DNA of 64,000 bases. Origin: Evernia prunastri. Taxonomy: Eukaryota > Ascomycota > Lecanoromycetes > Lecanorales > Parmeliaceae. Positions 1 to 13,412 of the stretch are shown piece by piece (the first letter of the stretch is position 1; each line of letters opens with the position of its first letter). Made by a program: the position numbers and the translations under genes. The stretch spans positions 62,001 to 126,000 of the forward strand of contig NKYR01000083.1 in the NCBI GenBank assembly GCA_003184365.1, written 5' to 3'. The notes under the pieces are model-generated. The model worked only from the letters and a program-made list of their open reading frames with translations, was not told where the DNA came from and ran no database searches.

Positions 1-1
1 A

Positions 2-1486
2 ATGTTCGATGACATCTTCGACGATTTCCAAATCCGTCCTTCTCTACGGATTCCTCCACTACAAGACCCTTTCCCCCCACTCTCGATAATTACGCGGAGA
101 CCTTCTCCGTTAGAGCCCAATGCGCGTGTCAATATCGATAGCGAAGCGAACAAGCTCACTGGTAGACAAAGAGCGCTTGCACAAGCGAAACCTCTGGGGC
201 CACCAGAGAACAGTGAGCTCGAAGTATCTATCACAGCCAAACCTGCTGCAATCCTTGAAGCGCAAGGGACAGAGCATCCGAAAGAAAGGCCTCGGAAGAA
301 ACAGAAGCTTTACGACCATGAACAAATTGCCGACTTCGTTCAGCTGCCCCGACCTCAGAACAAGTTGAGAGACGATAAGCCCCGTCCGTTCCAACCAATA
401 TCAGTTCTCAACGAGCTGCATGAACCCCCTCCAAGTGCAGCACTATTTCCTCCAATTACGCCAAATGCAAGTCAAGAAGAGCATGATCAATGCCATTCAG
501 GTCCTGGACAACTTCCACACCAGACCAAAGACCCAGGACGGTTATCTTCCAAGAAGAGGAAGCCAAGGGTACGCTCTACTGGTGGTTGTACCGCTAAAAG
601 AACTTATACTCGAGAGCGGACAGCGTGGACGGAGGAAGAAACCGACCAGTTGGTCAAAGGTGTTGCAATCTATGGAGTGGGAAGATGGAAAAGTATCCTT
701 GACCACCCGGAACTGCATTTCCGTCAAGGGAGAACGAATATGGATCTTAAGGATCGGTGTGTAAAGTCCTCGTGCTAGTTGTCCCATTTACCGGCTGATC
801 GACGTCTCAGGTTTCGCGTCGTATTTCCCCCTAACGCACGGCACAAATGGACTAGAAAAATGCCAGAGCCTCCCGATGACGGCCAAGGTATGCTTGGGCT
901 CCCGAAAGAAATCTCCTCAAGAATATCAACGACTAACCTTGCCACAGAAGCACCCTGCGGGCACAAGTCCGCGACCAAGATTGCTGCGAAAAAGTCTTCA
1001 CTAAGAGCTCCAAAGCGTCTCTGGACAGAGCAGGAAGACACCGAGCTAGACAAAGGGTTCCAATTGTACGGCTTTCAATGGAATCTTATGCTCAAGGACC
1101 CCGCATTGAAGTTTGACCAGAGATCGTGTGGCCAGATACGAGATCGGTTCCGTTTGCGGTTCCCCAACGTGTACAAGCAGCAGGATCCAGTGGCCTCAGC
1201 CGAGGTGAAACGAGCATCCTCGAAGAAAGAGCAGCCTGCAAAGAACTCAACACGGACAAGGAAGACGGTGGATTATTCAAATGAAAGAGCAAATGAGGAA
1301 GAAATCGATGTTCAGGCAGGAGATAATGCCGGCTCTAAACCGGTTTTGGCTTCCCATACTGAAGAGGAAGACAACAGACTCTCGAATTCGATTCTACACA
1401 ATGACTGGGATTGGGATGAGAATCTCACTTTGGCTCCATTGGCTTGGGAGGATATGGCTAATCGGCCCATGTTTGCTTTTGATTGA
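2..1486 (+). CDS. Two-Myb-domain telomere-repeat-binding-type protein (Teb1/Tbf1-like)
   Basis: Exons 2-756, 811-887 and 948-1486 give 456 aa. The introns are 54 and 60 nt; the second has a GACTAAC branch site. Two Myb/SANT repeats are visible. The first, near residues 205-258, has the core WTEEETDQLVKGV and ends LKDRFRVVFP across the first intron. The second, near 298-350, has WTEQEDTELDKGF and IRDRFRLRFP. The L/I-(K/R)-DRFR ending resembles the telobox-type Myb motif of fungal Teb1/Tbf1 and animal TRF proteins, which bind TTAGGG-like repeats in telomeres and some promoters. The N-terminal ~200 residues are probably disordered, with a basic RKKQK patch near residue 98. The C-terminus is acidic. 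The first ATG is two bases from the window edge, so an upstream start is possible. DNA target and nuclear role are inferred from the family. Confidence 0.75.
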
Positions 1487-2121
1487 ATTGAGCTCCTCGA
1501 ATAATGATCAAAGGACGAACAGACCTTCCATTTCCACTCTTTAACTTTCTGCATGGCTGATCCCGACTTCCAACCACCCTTTGTCCTACTACCGCTTGCC
1601 CTACTATTGATGGACTTGTGTGAACGTCTAGAAGCCGCGAAAACAGGGTTTCGGTCTATGCACTATGAAATTGAGATATCGACATGAGTAGACGAGGGAG
1701 TGAATTTACGGCGTGTAAAAGCATTGGGAGACAGAAGATTTCAACTTTGAAAGAAGGGCAGCAGACTTGACGCTCTGGTGACTCGGTTCCGCCCAGATAC
1801 AAACAGACGTAGATAGACGCAGGATGTCCAAATCTCGCAATGCGGGATACATCTTCCTTTCGATCAAGCCAGGTAGATAGAAAAGTTGAAGAGCGAGGGG
1901 GCAACACTCGGCCATGCACGTCGCAAGTTGTTCAGAAGGTTTCAATCCCCGCCCGCCCCTAGGTTATAACTAATTATATGTCGCCTCATGAGAAGAATTC
2001 CAGCGAAACCTCGCATTTAGACGCTGGCTGATAATGAGGAACTCAAAGCCATACAGTAAAAATTATTACTGCTACCTAAGGTGAAGCAAAGCCCAGACTA
2101 ATCTCCCGCCGCCAATGGCCA
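1487..2121. other. Intergenic region
   Basis: No convincing coding potential on either strand. It holds the 3' flank of the Myb gene and the promoter of the coiled-coil gene. No transposon or RNA gene seen. Confidence 0.5.
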
Positions 2122-5100
2122 ATGTCCGAGGGGGGCGAGGGCCGTTGCGATGGGCAACCAGAACGAGAACCCCGAACATGCCTTCTCCAACTCTTGAACA
2201 CGACTTTTTCAGGTCATCACTGGTTGGAGATGAAGCATCCGTACATGATGGAAGACTTACACATGGAGGTGCATCGTATAACGAATTGCCCCTATACTCC
2301 TAGCTTAAAGGTATCCCACATCAAGGAAGGAGACTTCTCTTTCTCTGCTACGAGCTCTTAACTCTCTTGTCATTTCTGATTGGAGTAATAATAGAAGCTG
2401 ACGTTCGACATTAGAAGCTGCATGATATTCTCCAAGATATTGATATTGACAATGTGCAACTGTGGGCCCGAGGAAATCCTTGCCAGATTGACTACTTGGC
2501 CACCATAACCTTAGAGGCTCTGGAGCTATGGCCTTTCACTCTAGAAATCTTAAGAATCATGGGTAAGTTCGAAGAGATCCTATTGGGTGCAACTAGCTCA
2601 TCAACTTTTTCAAGCGCCTATTTCTTCTTTCCGAAACGCTGCCCTGCAGCAGAAGCCAATGCTTCTGGAGACCCTTTTCGTCAACGCTATAGAATCGGAA
2701 TCAGGCTTCGACAAGGTACTTGATAGGGACTGCCCTAGACGTTACTGATGGAGCGTTGACTAAGGAGTAGTATGCGGCAACCTGCGTTGCTTTGCTCTCT
2801 ACGCCGTTACAATTCGCGATTCCCTCAAAATTTCCTGTCTTCCTCCTGAAATGTCTGGAAAATGCTATCCAATCGCTGTCGCCTGAAACTATCAGACCAA
2901 TCTACCTGCTACTATCGGGTGTAGAATCCAGCTATTTGGATATCCTTCCTTTCGATATTCTCTCCAGTTTGCAAGGCCAAATGATTGAGGTGCTAACCCA
3001 ACTTACCAAACTTGACTCGGACAATCATTTGGCCAGTCTCTTATGCCTGGCCGTCTTGGCAAAGTTCTCTTCGAGGCCAGGGGCCACGAAGGAGTCTCTC
3101 TCGTCGGACCACAAAATTGAACCCGAATCAGTGGATAGATTTCTTGCCGCTCGAAAACTCTTCTCATCAAGAAGAGCCCCTAAAATGCTTGACTTAGTAG
3201 TCATCAAAGCCATCACAGCATGCTCCCAAAGTTGCCAATTGAGTACACATGAGATAGTTGAGAGTTTGAAGCTTTCAAGAGAGATTTTGGGTGCTTTTGA
3301 CAAGAAAGAGAAAAGTTCTTGGCTAGCCGGAAACGCTAAGAAAATCAACAAGCTCTATGAGAAGATTTTAAAGATCGGAATCGAGGAGAGAGTGCAATGT
3401 GAGGTAAGAGAAATGGAGGTGCTCGGTTTTCCAGGTACTGACATCGCCTAGGCAATGAATCTCGTCGTTGCCTTATCTACTGAAGAAAATTTGCCTCCAG
3501 AAGTCATTCTGAATCTCCAAAAATATTTTCTCTTGTCAAAAGCAGACGTTCTATCTGCCAGTGCGATCGGACAATGCATCGTGAGACCATCCATAGCGCA
3601 AGGAAAAGCCGATTGTCGCTAATCAGATAAAGATCCTCCTCGAAGACGCTTCTATACGTGAACTTCTGGAATCGTTGTTGATGTTGGCATGTGATAAATG
3701 GCATCCATGCAGGGAAACATTAACGAAAATTGACAGTGCCTTGCGGTTGATCTATGTCTTCACGGAGACGATTCCCACATCGTTGAAGCTCCTCAAGGCA
3801 GTCTTACAGTCCTTTTCGAGCAATACGGTCTCGGACATGCTTCGCCAACACGCCTCTCAAATGCAAGAACCAATGCACCTAGGATACGCCCATGGCCACA
3901 GTACCATAGACGTATGCCCATTGTCTTACCGTGAAGCTCAAGTACGACTCCACCAAAGTCTTGGGGTTATGGTCTTGGAAGCAGCACTGCACGCTTCACA
4001 ATGTGGAGGCCATTTCGATGCGTCTGTTATGACGTTGCTGCTTGAGAAACTATGTCCTGCTCAGTCCGCCCCTTTGGAATGTACTCAGCGCAGACCGATC
4101 AACCTCATAACGCCCAAGCTATCCTTATTTGAGGCTGTCAGTACGCCGTGTGTAGACTCTGTTAGCATCAATTGGAGAGAGGGTCTGCTGCGAGAAATTT
4201 CGAGAGACGTAGATTGTCGCTATGAGGGTGTTGTCAGAATGGTTGGTGAGATTTGTAGGTACGTGTATTTGGAAAAGTCATTGCCTGTTCTGGCCCAAGC
4301 CTTGAGCCTTGAGACATGTCTCGGGAATTCAAATTCTTTCTCAAAGTGTACTCCAAGACTGTGAACGTCTCCTTAAGTAGTATTGCTGACTCCGAAATAA
4401 TCAATAGAGATCTCGAGCTTCGTTGTAGCGGAATAGAGCATCCTCTTCGAGAAGAACAATCAAAATCTCGTGGCCTTCAAGAAAGGCTGGAAATGTCGGA
4501 GCGAAATTTAGCTGAAATGGAATTTCAGGCGCGGGATCACCAATCAACCTTCAGCGCCCTAGAGTCCGAAAGGGATTGTCTTGTCAATCAGGTCGAGGAG
4601 GCCGAAAGGCGGTTGAAAGAATTAGGTACAAGCCTCAACAATATCCAGCAGGACTTCGACCGCGCCAAGATCGAAGCTGAACATGCAGCACAAGCTGCCA
4701 TCGAAAGCGCAAGAGAACAAGACCTCGCGTATCTAGCTACAATGACGGGAAAAGACGAGATGTTCGAGGAGCAATCCTTGAAGCTGGCCAGTAGTGATGA
4801 CCATGTCAGGACCCTTCAACATGAATTAAATCACATAAGAGGGTTGGAAGTCAACAATGTCGAGAAATTGAGAAACAGTGAGAAAAACGTAGAAACATTA
4901 AACCATACTGTTTCCGCTTTGAAACGCCATGTACAGGATCTTCATAACGAGTTGGATCAAATGAATCGACAAGATACCCGCAACACCGCGAAGATCAGCG
5001 ATAATGAGGCGCTCCTTCAAGAACTGAATAGTACGATTGTTGCGGTCAACGAGGCATCTGACCAGAAGGAGTCTCTGATCTCGACACTGAACTGTCAGCT

Positions 5101-6042
5101 TCGAAAGGCGGAAATTGAGGCATGCCAACTGCGATCGCAGCATGAGATGTACCTATCTGCCAAAGACGCAGAAATTGAGCATTTACGAGTATCTAATCAA
5201 TCTTCGAACGACAAATGGCAAAGCGAGGTTGAGCTGGCGCACAGCCGTGCTGCAGCAGCCAGCGAGCAGAGTGCGGCGACCATCGCTAGCCTAGAGAGCA
5301 AGGTTGGGAAACTCCGCAAAGAGCGCGAGGTACGTATGGTCGGACAATACTGCACTTTTCTAGCCAGCACTCTGAGCGGCAGACACAGCTCAGGACTGTA
5401 TACACAGCCCAAAGACCTAGACAGCGTTTGAAGCAGGAAATGAAATGCTAATTCCGAAATGTGTAACAGGAGCGCGCTAGAGAATTCATAGAAGCTCAGG
5501 AGCTAAGCGGTCGACTTATGTCACTCATGGGAACCACGAAGCACCAAATGTCATCCAGTGAGGCAAATCCGAGGACGCTAGGGCATGACGAGCGTGCTTT
5601 TCGCTTGTCTGAAGCGAGTAGTCCAGATTTTCCAGGCACGAAATCGTTTCGTTCCCCCCACTCCCGCGCCTCCAGCAGAGCACCTAAGCGCATCAAGAGA
5701 CGCCAAGACTCTGGGGCTCCGGCCGCCTGTGCTACAAAAAGCGTAAAGCCTATCACTACATCGAAAGAGGACCGACAAAGCATGAGAGTCAGTAGAGTAC
5801 CTCTGGCTGACCTGGCTTCAACGCAGGGTTCGGGACTTTTGGCGGCAAAGAGTGCAAATTACCGAGAACATCATACGCCAAAATCCAAGGGAGCTGGCGA
5901 AGAAAATGATCAAACGATTCAGTATTTTGATTCTGACGAAGAGTCCTTTGGCGAAGGGGACATTTTCACAAGTACAGATCAGCAACAGCTTCCTGCTTTG
6001 CGCAGTCAACAAGATAATGATGAGACGACCACGGAATTCTAA
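2122..6042 (+). CDS. Large coiled-coil protein of unknown function
   Basis: Nine exons join in frame: 2122-2310, 2415-2562, 2615-2715, 2771-3403, 3452-3580, 3627-4258, 4408-5329 and 5470-6042 are supported, giving about 1108 aa with the start at 2122. The count is eight exons if no further upstream exon exists. The first ~600 residues look helical and globular, with no family I recognise. From about 4408 to 5329 (residues ~610-918) there is a long Glu/Gln/Lys/Leu heptad-rich coiled coil. The C-terminus is polar, with a basic APKRIKRR patch and an acidic end, suggesting a nuclear or cytoskeletal scaffold; that is inference. The start is uncertain because the first exon has weak support. Its introns at 4259 and 5330 are 149 and 140 nt and carry the repeated-intron signature; its others are 46-104 nt. 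Confidence 0.7.
4259..4407 (+). repeat. Introner-like intron (coiled-coil gene)
   Basis: 149-nt intron, GTACGT to TAG. Its 3' part reads TATTGCTGACTCCGAAAT, matching the shared signature, and it carries an internal GACATGTCTCGG block also seen in other members. Removing it restores the frame (EICR-DLELRC). Confidence 0.7.
5330..5469 (+). repeat. Introner-like intron, diverged (coiled-coil gene)
   Basis: 140-nt intron, GTACGT to CAG, with 3' signature ATGCTAATTCCGAAAT, a diverged form of the shared motif. Splicing is phase 0 and joins two open frames. Confidence 0.5.
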
Positions 6043-7156
6043 TATGACCTTGTAGCGCTTATTCGCCGGAATTGTACAGAATATGGAGGCGTGCTACCTT
6101 ACTTTAAAGTTTGCTTGGGTTTCACTAAGCGCGCAGCCACTAATCCTTGATTTCGGGTGGCCATTCACCTTCTACTGTAATATTTGACGATGTGTCAAAC
6201 GATATTATTCTAATTGGATACTTGTCAAGGCTGTGTTTGAGAGTCGACAAGTGTTTCCGATTGGGTCATAAGTGACCTATTAATGGTAAGGCGGGTTCCT
6301 ACGCCCAAGAAGACACACCGGGAATGGGAAGAACCTTTGTTTGCTTTCCTTCCATATTTGCTAACAGCCTAGCCTGCCACGACATAGTCGCTTGCTCTGT
6401 GCAAAGGTTCAATGCGTTCTACAACATTCGCAATTGCCTTTGAAGAATAAGGATACTAAAGCAAACTGTGAAAATTGTGAATGTTGGCAGAAATCTGAAG
6501 ACAAAAGACCGTGAAGGTGTCTTAACACAATGGCAGAAGAGACCTGCAATCCTTCACTTCCTCTAGTGAATCTGATCTTTGTCACCAGGATCCCCAATGT
6601 ATTGATATTACCCTCATCGTCCATCCTACCATTCTTCCTACACGCCGCCTAACACACGAATATCTTGACAACCCTATTGCGAAGCCTTCCAGTAAAACGG
6701 CCGCACCGGTCTGCAGGGAGTCCAGACTGATAGACTTGCTTCAGCTCAGACTCTATGCGTACCGTGGACTTACATTGATCAAAGATTTCTGCTCGCATTG
6801 ACCAATCCAAGACCAGAGATCTTGCCTTTGCCAAATCGCCTATCAAAGTCCTTCCAACTCATCAACTTCAATACAGACACATCCGAACAGGATTTATCGA
6901 GCAGCAAGCAACAGTGTTAAGGTGTAGCCATTGAGGCGGCGGGGACAAGCACGATTTGCTGCTAATACCACCCCTGCCCTTGAACACTTTTACCCAAACC
7001 TCGGTTTCAAGTCAATACAGGTCCTTCATTCCTCAGCTCACAACTGCCTTCACCACTTCTTTTACCACTTTGTACTCGCGAAATCTTGTTCCCGGTTCCC
7101 AGCACTTTCTTGAATTCTACAGTAGAGGTAAATACACCTACCTGCTAGGCAGCGTT
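6043..7156. other. Intergenic region upstream of the RdRP gene
   Basis: Short antisense ORFs at 6409-6624 and 6649-6846 resemble nothing I know. An open frame runs in from 6956 to the RdRP start, but it is Ser/Phe-rich leader-like sequence and is more likely 5' UTR. Confidence 0.45.
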
Positions 7157-10100
7157 ATGGCTCTGTCCACAGCTGTGAGCAGCGCCGGATTAGTGCTTAG
7201 CCGCAATAACAACAGCGGTAGCCCCGTCAAAGGTACATTGCCTCAAGTCTGTGATTCCTCAGAGCCTCTGGATGCTAGGATTGCAGCGCGACTTCCCAGC
7301 AGGGACAAGAGAAAGCCGCTAGTGAAGGACGCTAAAGACTTGGGGACGAGTTCAGACTCTGATCAACAACAACAACAACGACAACAACACCAATCAACAT
7401 CATCACTTAACTCAAACCCTTCTTCCTCTTCTTCCTCCTCCTCCTCAAACGACACCCCTACCAGAGCAAATCTACCTCCATCACAGCAATCTCAACATGT
7501 AAAGGAATCATTCAAAGCGTCATCTCTGGGTCGCCCGCAAGGACGTGGAGGCAGCCAGAGCATCCAAGCAGCGAGGAACAGATTCCTGCTAGAGAAAGCC
7601 GCCAAGCGGCAAGAAGTTGAAACAGGGAACCAGACAAGGGAGATGTCTTACAAGTCATTGGTACCTCTACCCAATCGATCGGGTGCATCACAGTCTTCTA
7701 GCAGCATGGGCTCGACTTCCCGGACATCGGCACGACAGATTGCTCCTCAGCCTATCGTTTTTTCCCCATCACGGTCACTGCAAAATCAGAACCCAACGTC
7801 TTTCAGCACCATATCCAATGATTCCTACAATCAGTCGTCATCGCTCGATCGGCCCGACAGCGCCTTCCAGCATCCGCTGCCACACCTTCTGAATAATTCT
7901 CCGTACCTTTCGTCTGGGATGAAGGATCATAATTACAAGGTGCAGAACGATTGGGCTACCGAGGAACACCTATTCATCAAAGTCTACGACCTTCCTAGCA
8001 ACACAACCACTCGTGATCTATGGACAGCTTTCAACCGTGAGGGCCACATCGCGCATATTCGTCTTCACGAAAACTCCAGAGGCCATCGAGATGGCAGAGC
8101 CAGCGTCAAATTCAGGTACGCTTCGAGACAGGGTCCATATTCAAGCCACCGTAATAATTGACCGAGTACAGTCCACCACCAGCCAAGGCCTTTTGGGAGC
8201 GTAGACGCTACTCGATACAAGTTGCCCAAGGTCGTACCATATATGTTAGGATATATCCCGAGACTCACGAACGGTCGACTCTTCCAGTCTACTTGAAGAG
8301 CAAGTACCCGGAGATCATGGTACGCTGCTTGTCTCCCAATGCTTGTACGGCTTCTAACATGTCGCAGACCATGTACGCCGAGTCTGTGGACTTCGGCATT
8401 ATGTTCGACCAAACAACGATGATGAATATGCGTACAGTGCTGCCAATGCGAGAGACTGGGGTCAAGCTGTGTACGAACGTGTACCACAAGGAAATATCGG
8501 TCGAGTTTCCGATGCACATCGTGGACCCACGAGGTACTCCTAACAATCCAAAGCTGCAAAGAGGCAAGTATGATAGAACAGAGCTGTTCCAATTTCGGAT
8601 TCCTTTCACCCAGCTAAATGTGATTCATCAAATTGCGGCGCAGGGACACAAGCTGGATCTTCTTTTTTCCATGGAAACACCACCAAGGTTCTTCAAGCGG
8701 CTAGACCCCTCGAAGAGTCTCGATGACAAAGCTGCAACGTGGGGTGACAACGACGCGTGGTATCGTCAGACTGATCTCGTATACGTGCCAAATGGTCTGA
8801 AAAAATCCGCCCTGACTTGGAAGAAGACAAATCCGATTATTGATCTTGGTAAGGATGAATCTTTTGCACAAGACCCCGCGGCTGACATATCGGAGGACGC
8901 TGGACTACCTATCACTTCGCTTTTCATATTCCGAAGAATGGTCTACAACATTTCGAACAGATGCGTGAAGCATTACGCGACTATAATATTGAGATAGCAC
9001 CTCTCTCTAAGTTCCACATCGTTTCGAGACGTGACGCCGCCGTCTGGAAGCTCATCGACCTCCCATCCAAGAAAAGAAGCAACATAGAAATCGGCTTGGA
9101 GGAAATGATCCTTGCTAATAAGCCACAGATGGCGTTCGAAGTTCGTTATCAACTCGAAGTCTGCCTCTCTCAAGGCTTTTTGAACGAGCAAAATTTGAGC
9201 GAAGACTTTGTCCGCACAATCATGGAAATGCCCATCCAACAAGCTCAGGATCTCCTTGAGTATATCGCCAATCGTGGGAGTCGAATTTACGATCCAATGT
9301 CGTTAGTACAGGCACTTAGTGGGGCAGGCTCGCTTACCAGAGCAAAAATACCGTCCTACTGTGCTTATATTCGTTCTGCAACGGTTACACCAACGACTGT
9401 CTATTTTCAAACTCCGGTAGCGGAGATCTCAAACCGTGTGATACGCCAGTATCCCCAATACGCTGACCGATTCCTTCGTGTCCGATTCACGGAAGAGAAG
9501 ACAGAGGTATGTACTCCTAAAATTACAGCGAATGAAGCTAATCGGAGCAGGGCAAGATCCATACAACAGAAAAGGATACAATGAACGAAGTCTTCACCCG
9601 CGTTAAACGAGTGTTGACCAACGGCATCAGCGTTGGGGATCGAACATACGAGTTTCTAGCTTGTGGCAATTCTCAATTTCGAGAACACGGCGCATACTTT
9701 TTCGCCCCTCTCCCAAACTTGACCACAGAGAAAATTCGACAATGGATGGGAATGTTCAGAGAGATCAAAACTGTGGCACTGTATGCTTCTCGACTTGGCC
9801 AGTGTTTTTCGACCACACGGGCCATACAGGGTGCCCGTGCTAAAATGGTCGAAATCCCAGACATCAGACGCAACGGGCATAACTTTACAGATGGCGTGGG
9901 TAGGATCTCTCCATTCCTTGCGCATCTTGCGGCATCGGAATTAGGCATACTCCAACACTCCCAAGATCCGCCAAGTGTGTTCCAGATTCGCGTTGGCGGC
10001 TGCAAAGGCGTGCTCGCTGTTTCCCCGGAATCTGTTGGAAGACAAATTCACATCCGCAAGAGCCAGTACAAGTTCCCCGCGATGCACGAGGGTTTGGAAG

Positions 10101-12761
10101 TAATTCGCTGGTCGCAATACGCCTTCGCCAACCTGAATCGTCAGCTTATATTGATCCTGTCTGCTTTAGGTGTCCCGGATCAAGTGTTTGCCCGAAAATT
10201 ACAAACACACTTGTCACGACTCGAGCAGGCCATGACGGATGAAACGATGGCATTGGCTATTTTGCAAAAAGAGATCGATCACAACCAAATGACGCTGACT
10301 GTCGCGAGCATGATATTGGATGGTTTTCAGAAGACGGGAGAACCATTCCTGACTTCTCTCTTGCAGTTGTGGCGAGCATGGTCCATCAAATACCTGAAAG
10401 AAAAAGCACGGATAACGATAGGTGCCGGCGCTCTACTTCTGGGCTGCGTGGACGAAACGGCAACTCTTCGAGGACACTTCGACGATGCCCCAAAACCTTC
10501 ACCCGACGCATCCAACCACGAAAAGGCCCGATACGTACCACAAGTCTTTGTTCAGGTCTCCAAAAACACTGATGGAAAACCCGAAGTCATGCTCGGACCA
10601 ATGTTGGTTGCTCGGAATCCTTCGCTCCATCCAGGGGATGTTCGAGTTGTCTGTGGTGTGGACATTCCTCAGCTTCACCATCTGAAAGATGTAGTCGTTC
10701 TGCCTCAGACAGGTGACAGAGATGTTGCGGGCATGTGTTCCGGGGGCGATCTAGATGGCGACGATTTTCTTGTCATTTGGGACCAAGACTTATTACCAAA
10801 GGAGTGGAATCATGAACCCATGGACTACACTCGACCTCCTATGGAACAGCCTAAAGAAAACATTGCGATCGACGATCTGACCACCTTCTTTGTGACCTAC
10901 ATGAAAAATGATACCTTGCCAGCAATAGCGCATGCCCATACCGCAAATGCAGACTATCTAGAAGAAGGTGTGAAAGGTGCTAAATGTATGTCATGAGAAG
11001 ATGGCTATTTATATCATTGCTGATTATATCACAGGTCTCAAGCTTGCCAGTCTTCATTCTATGGCTGTAGACTACGTCAAGACTGGTCAGCCGGCTCAAC
11101 TGACCCGCGATCTGAAGCCTCCGAAATGGCCTCATTTCATGGAGAAGGTGGGCAAGAAACAACATCAAGTCTACACATCAAAAAAGGTGCTGGGACAACT
11201 TTACGATCAAGTTGAACGCATAGATTTTGTCCCAGCGTACACCGCGCCTTTCGACACACGAATTCTACAGGCTTATACACTCGATGAGAATATCCTCCGG
11301 AGTGCGCGTGAGATCAAAGAAGAATATGACGCGCACATGCGTCGCATCATGGCGCAGCAGGAGATCAAGACCGAGTTTGAGGTCTGGTCAACCTTTGTGT
11401 TGCAGCACTCAAATACAAACAATGATTTCAAGTACCATGAGCAGATCGGAGAGATCTCAATGGCACTCAAGGACCAATTTCGACTCATCTGCCATGAACG
11501 CGCCGGCGGAAAAGACTACGAACACATCGGTCCATTCGCTGCAGCCATGTATGAAGTCACCGCCAGAGAGGTCACCGCAGCTCTTGAAGAATGTCATCGC
11601 TTTCAGGTAGTCGGCGGCCTATCGAGACCTTTACGAGAGATGACGCCCTCTGCCATGCCTTTGATGAGTTTCCCTTGGCTGTTCCAGGACGTCCTTGGCA
11701 AGATTGCAAAGAACAATATTTCTGAAGCGCTCTCCGGAATGTCCATACGAGAAGAGCTCAGCTCGGACGTCGCGGTCCGGCCGGACAAGATCAAGGCAGC
11801 TCAACCAAAGCGAGGTCGTGCTGGTCCCAGTATGTTTGATTCAGGGGACTACTTAGAGACATCGAAGGGCACTACTCGTCCTGGTGAAATGCTTCAGCTC
11901 TTCCGAAGATCCAGCGAGTCTTGCGAACGTAATGGGCATGTCGAGGCGGAATATATACCCTCTAGTTCAGCTAGCGCCAAGTCGTTCAATTCGTCAGTGG
12001 GCACGAGCGTGGAACGCGGCTCTTCGGCGGACGCTAGGTTGATTGGTCATTCGCGTCCAAGCTCACCGGAGGTTCTAGCTGGGAATCCTCATGGGGATCG
12101 ACCTGACAGTGTTGAAGTACCTAAGGACAACAAATCAAACTCCACAACTAGCTCGGCGAGTCATCTCCGTGGACTTAATGACACCTGGAACAGTCAAAGG
12201 AGGATAGAGGTAGCAGGCCTAGCCGGAAAAGAGCAGACTGCTGCGCTCAACGAGGCATTCTTGGGCCATATCTTTGGAGATTACAAGGCTCGTAAAGTCG
12301 AGCCTAACTACATCACACCCGAGGGATCCAATCTACGACTGTTGAATGAGGACGAGCCAGAAGATCTGGAATTGAAATCTTCCAAGAATGAGGAGGAAAA
12401 CGCTCTTAAAGATGTTTCTTTGAAGGCACGTCAGCTTTCCAAAATTGATTCTAGCGGCGAGCTTGAACAGGACGACGAAAAGGATATACTCAAGACTGCG
12501 GAGGAGGAGCATCACAACGCCAATAACGGGGCCAGCTACTCCAGTGACAGCGATGCCGAGTCAGACGAAGTGGTATTATCCTTGAACTCTAAAGAAAGAT
12601 TGTTTGACCAGTTGTTATCGATTGTCGGAGCTGAATCGGCGTCGCATAAAAGTGCAACTCATTATCCACCAACTGCCATCCAGGACTCGACGCACCAAGA
12701 GCTTAACCGCTCCAAACCAGAAACAGTATTCTTACCTGCATCAAAATCGCAATTGAATTGA
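7157..12761 (+). CDS. RNA-dependent RNA polymerase (SAD-1/Rdp1-type)
   Basis: Six exons: 7157-8115, 8172-8319, 8368-8848, 8896-9506, 9551-10985 and 11035-12761, giving 1786 aa. The five introns are 44-56 nt. Cellular RdRPs of this family make double-stranded RNA for Dicer in fungal RNA silencing, including quelling-type and meiotic silencing. The catalytic DLDGD motif lies near residues 1133-1137 within GGDLDGDDFLVIWD. DGVGRISP and the KCLKLASLHSMAVDYVKTG block are typical of the clade. An RRM-like segment (HLFIKVYDLPSNTTTRDLW to ASVKF) lies near residues 270-325, as in SAD-1 relatives. The N-terminus has poly-Gln and poly-Ser runs, and the C-terminal ~300 residues are acidic and probably disordered. 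The start at 7157 is the in-frame ATG closest to conserved sequence; 6956 is possible. Family is certain, SAD-1 clade probable. Confidence 0.92.
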
Positions 12762-12762
12762 G

Positions 12763-13170
12763 CTAAGGGTCGGTGCTCTGGTATGGCCCCTGTGTTCCAG
12801 TACCTTTTGGAGAAACACTAATGTGCGACAGTACGACTGACGGCGTGAGTCGACGTCTTGATACCGTATCATCGACCTCTTCTTCATGGAGGGCAGCTTG
12901 ACGAGCTGTTTTCTTAATCGCAGCAAGCCAACTGAGGGGCACATCGCCTCCAATACCAACCCAGAATTGCTTCCGAAGAATATTTGAGGAATTCAAACAC
13001 AAGAAAGCATCTCAGTTCTTGCGCAACGCTTGCACAATCTTACAAAAATCAGAATGCGCATCACGTTAGGAAGCAGATTGAACCATAGAAAACTGAGGGT
13101 TTAGCCGATGGCAGTTGTAGCTCACGGAGCAAGGAAGAGCTGGCTTCTTTGTATTTGCTGGCCTACCCAT
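12763..13170 (-). CDS. Possible small hypothetical protein convergent with the RdRP gene
   Basis: An open minus frame from about 13010 to the stop at 12763 encodes ~82 aa, including KQFWVGIGGDVPLSWLAAIK and HEEEVDDTVSRRR, which reads like real protein. It lacks its own ATG. A possible model uses a 4-base first exon (ATGG, 13167-13170) and a 156-nt intron; other starts cannot be excluded. Its stop is one base from the RdRP stop, so the transcripts would overlap at their 3' ends. No family recognised. Confidence 0.3.
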
Positions 13171-13412
13171 CTTCGCGAGTCACTCCCTTCCATAGAACAT
13201 CAATTGCTAAATCTTTCAATCAACACTATCTGCCTAGAATGGTAATGGTCATGTATCGTAGGAGATGGCCAAATTGCTATAACCTGTAACGCTTTGATCA
13301 CCGTAGTTGAACCTTCCTCTCCTTTATTCCACTTGAAAGTGCCGATGTCTCTCAACAATACCTCAGAGACATGTGTCTTGAACCATTTTAATCCTCCGCA
13401 GAGCCACTCTAG

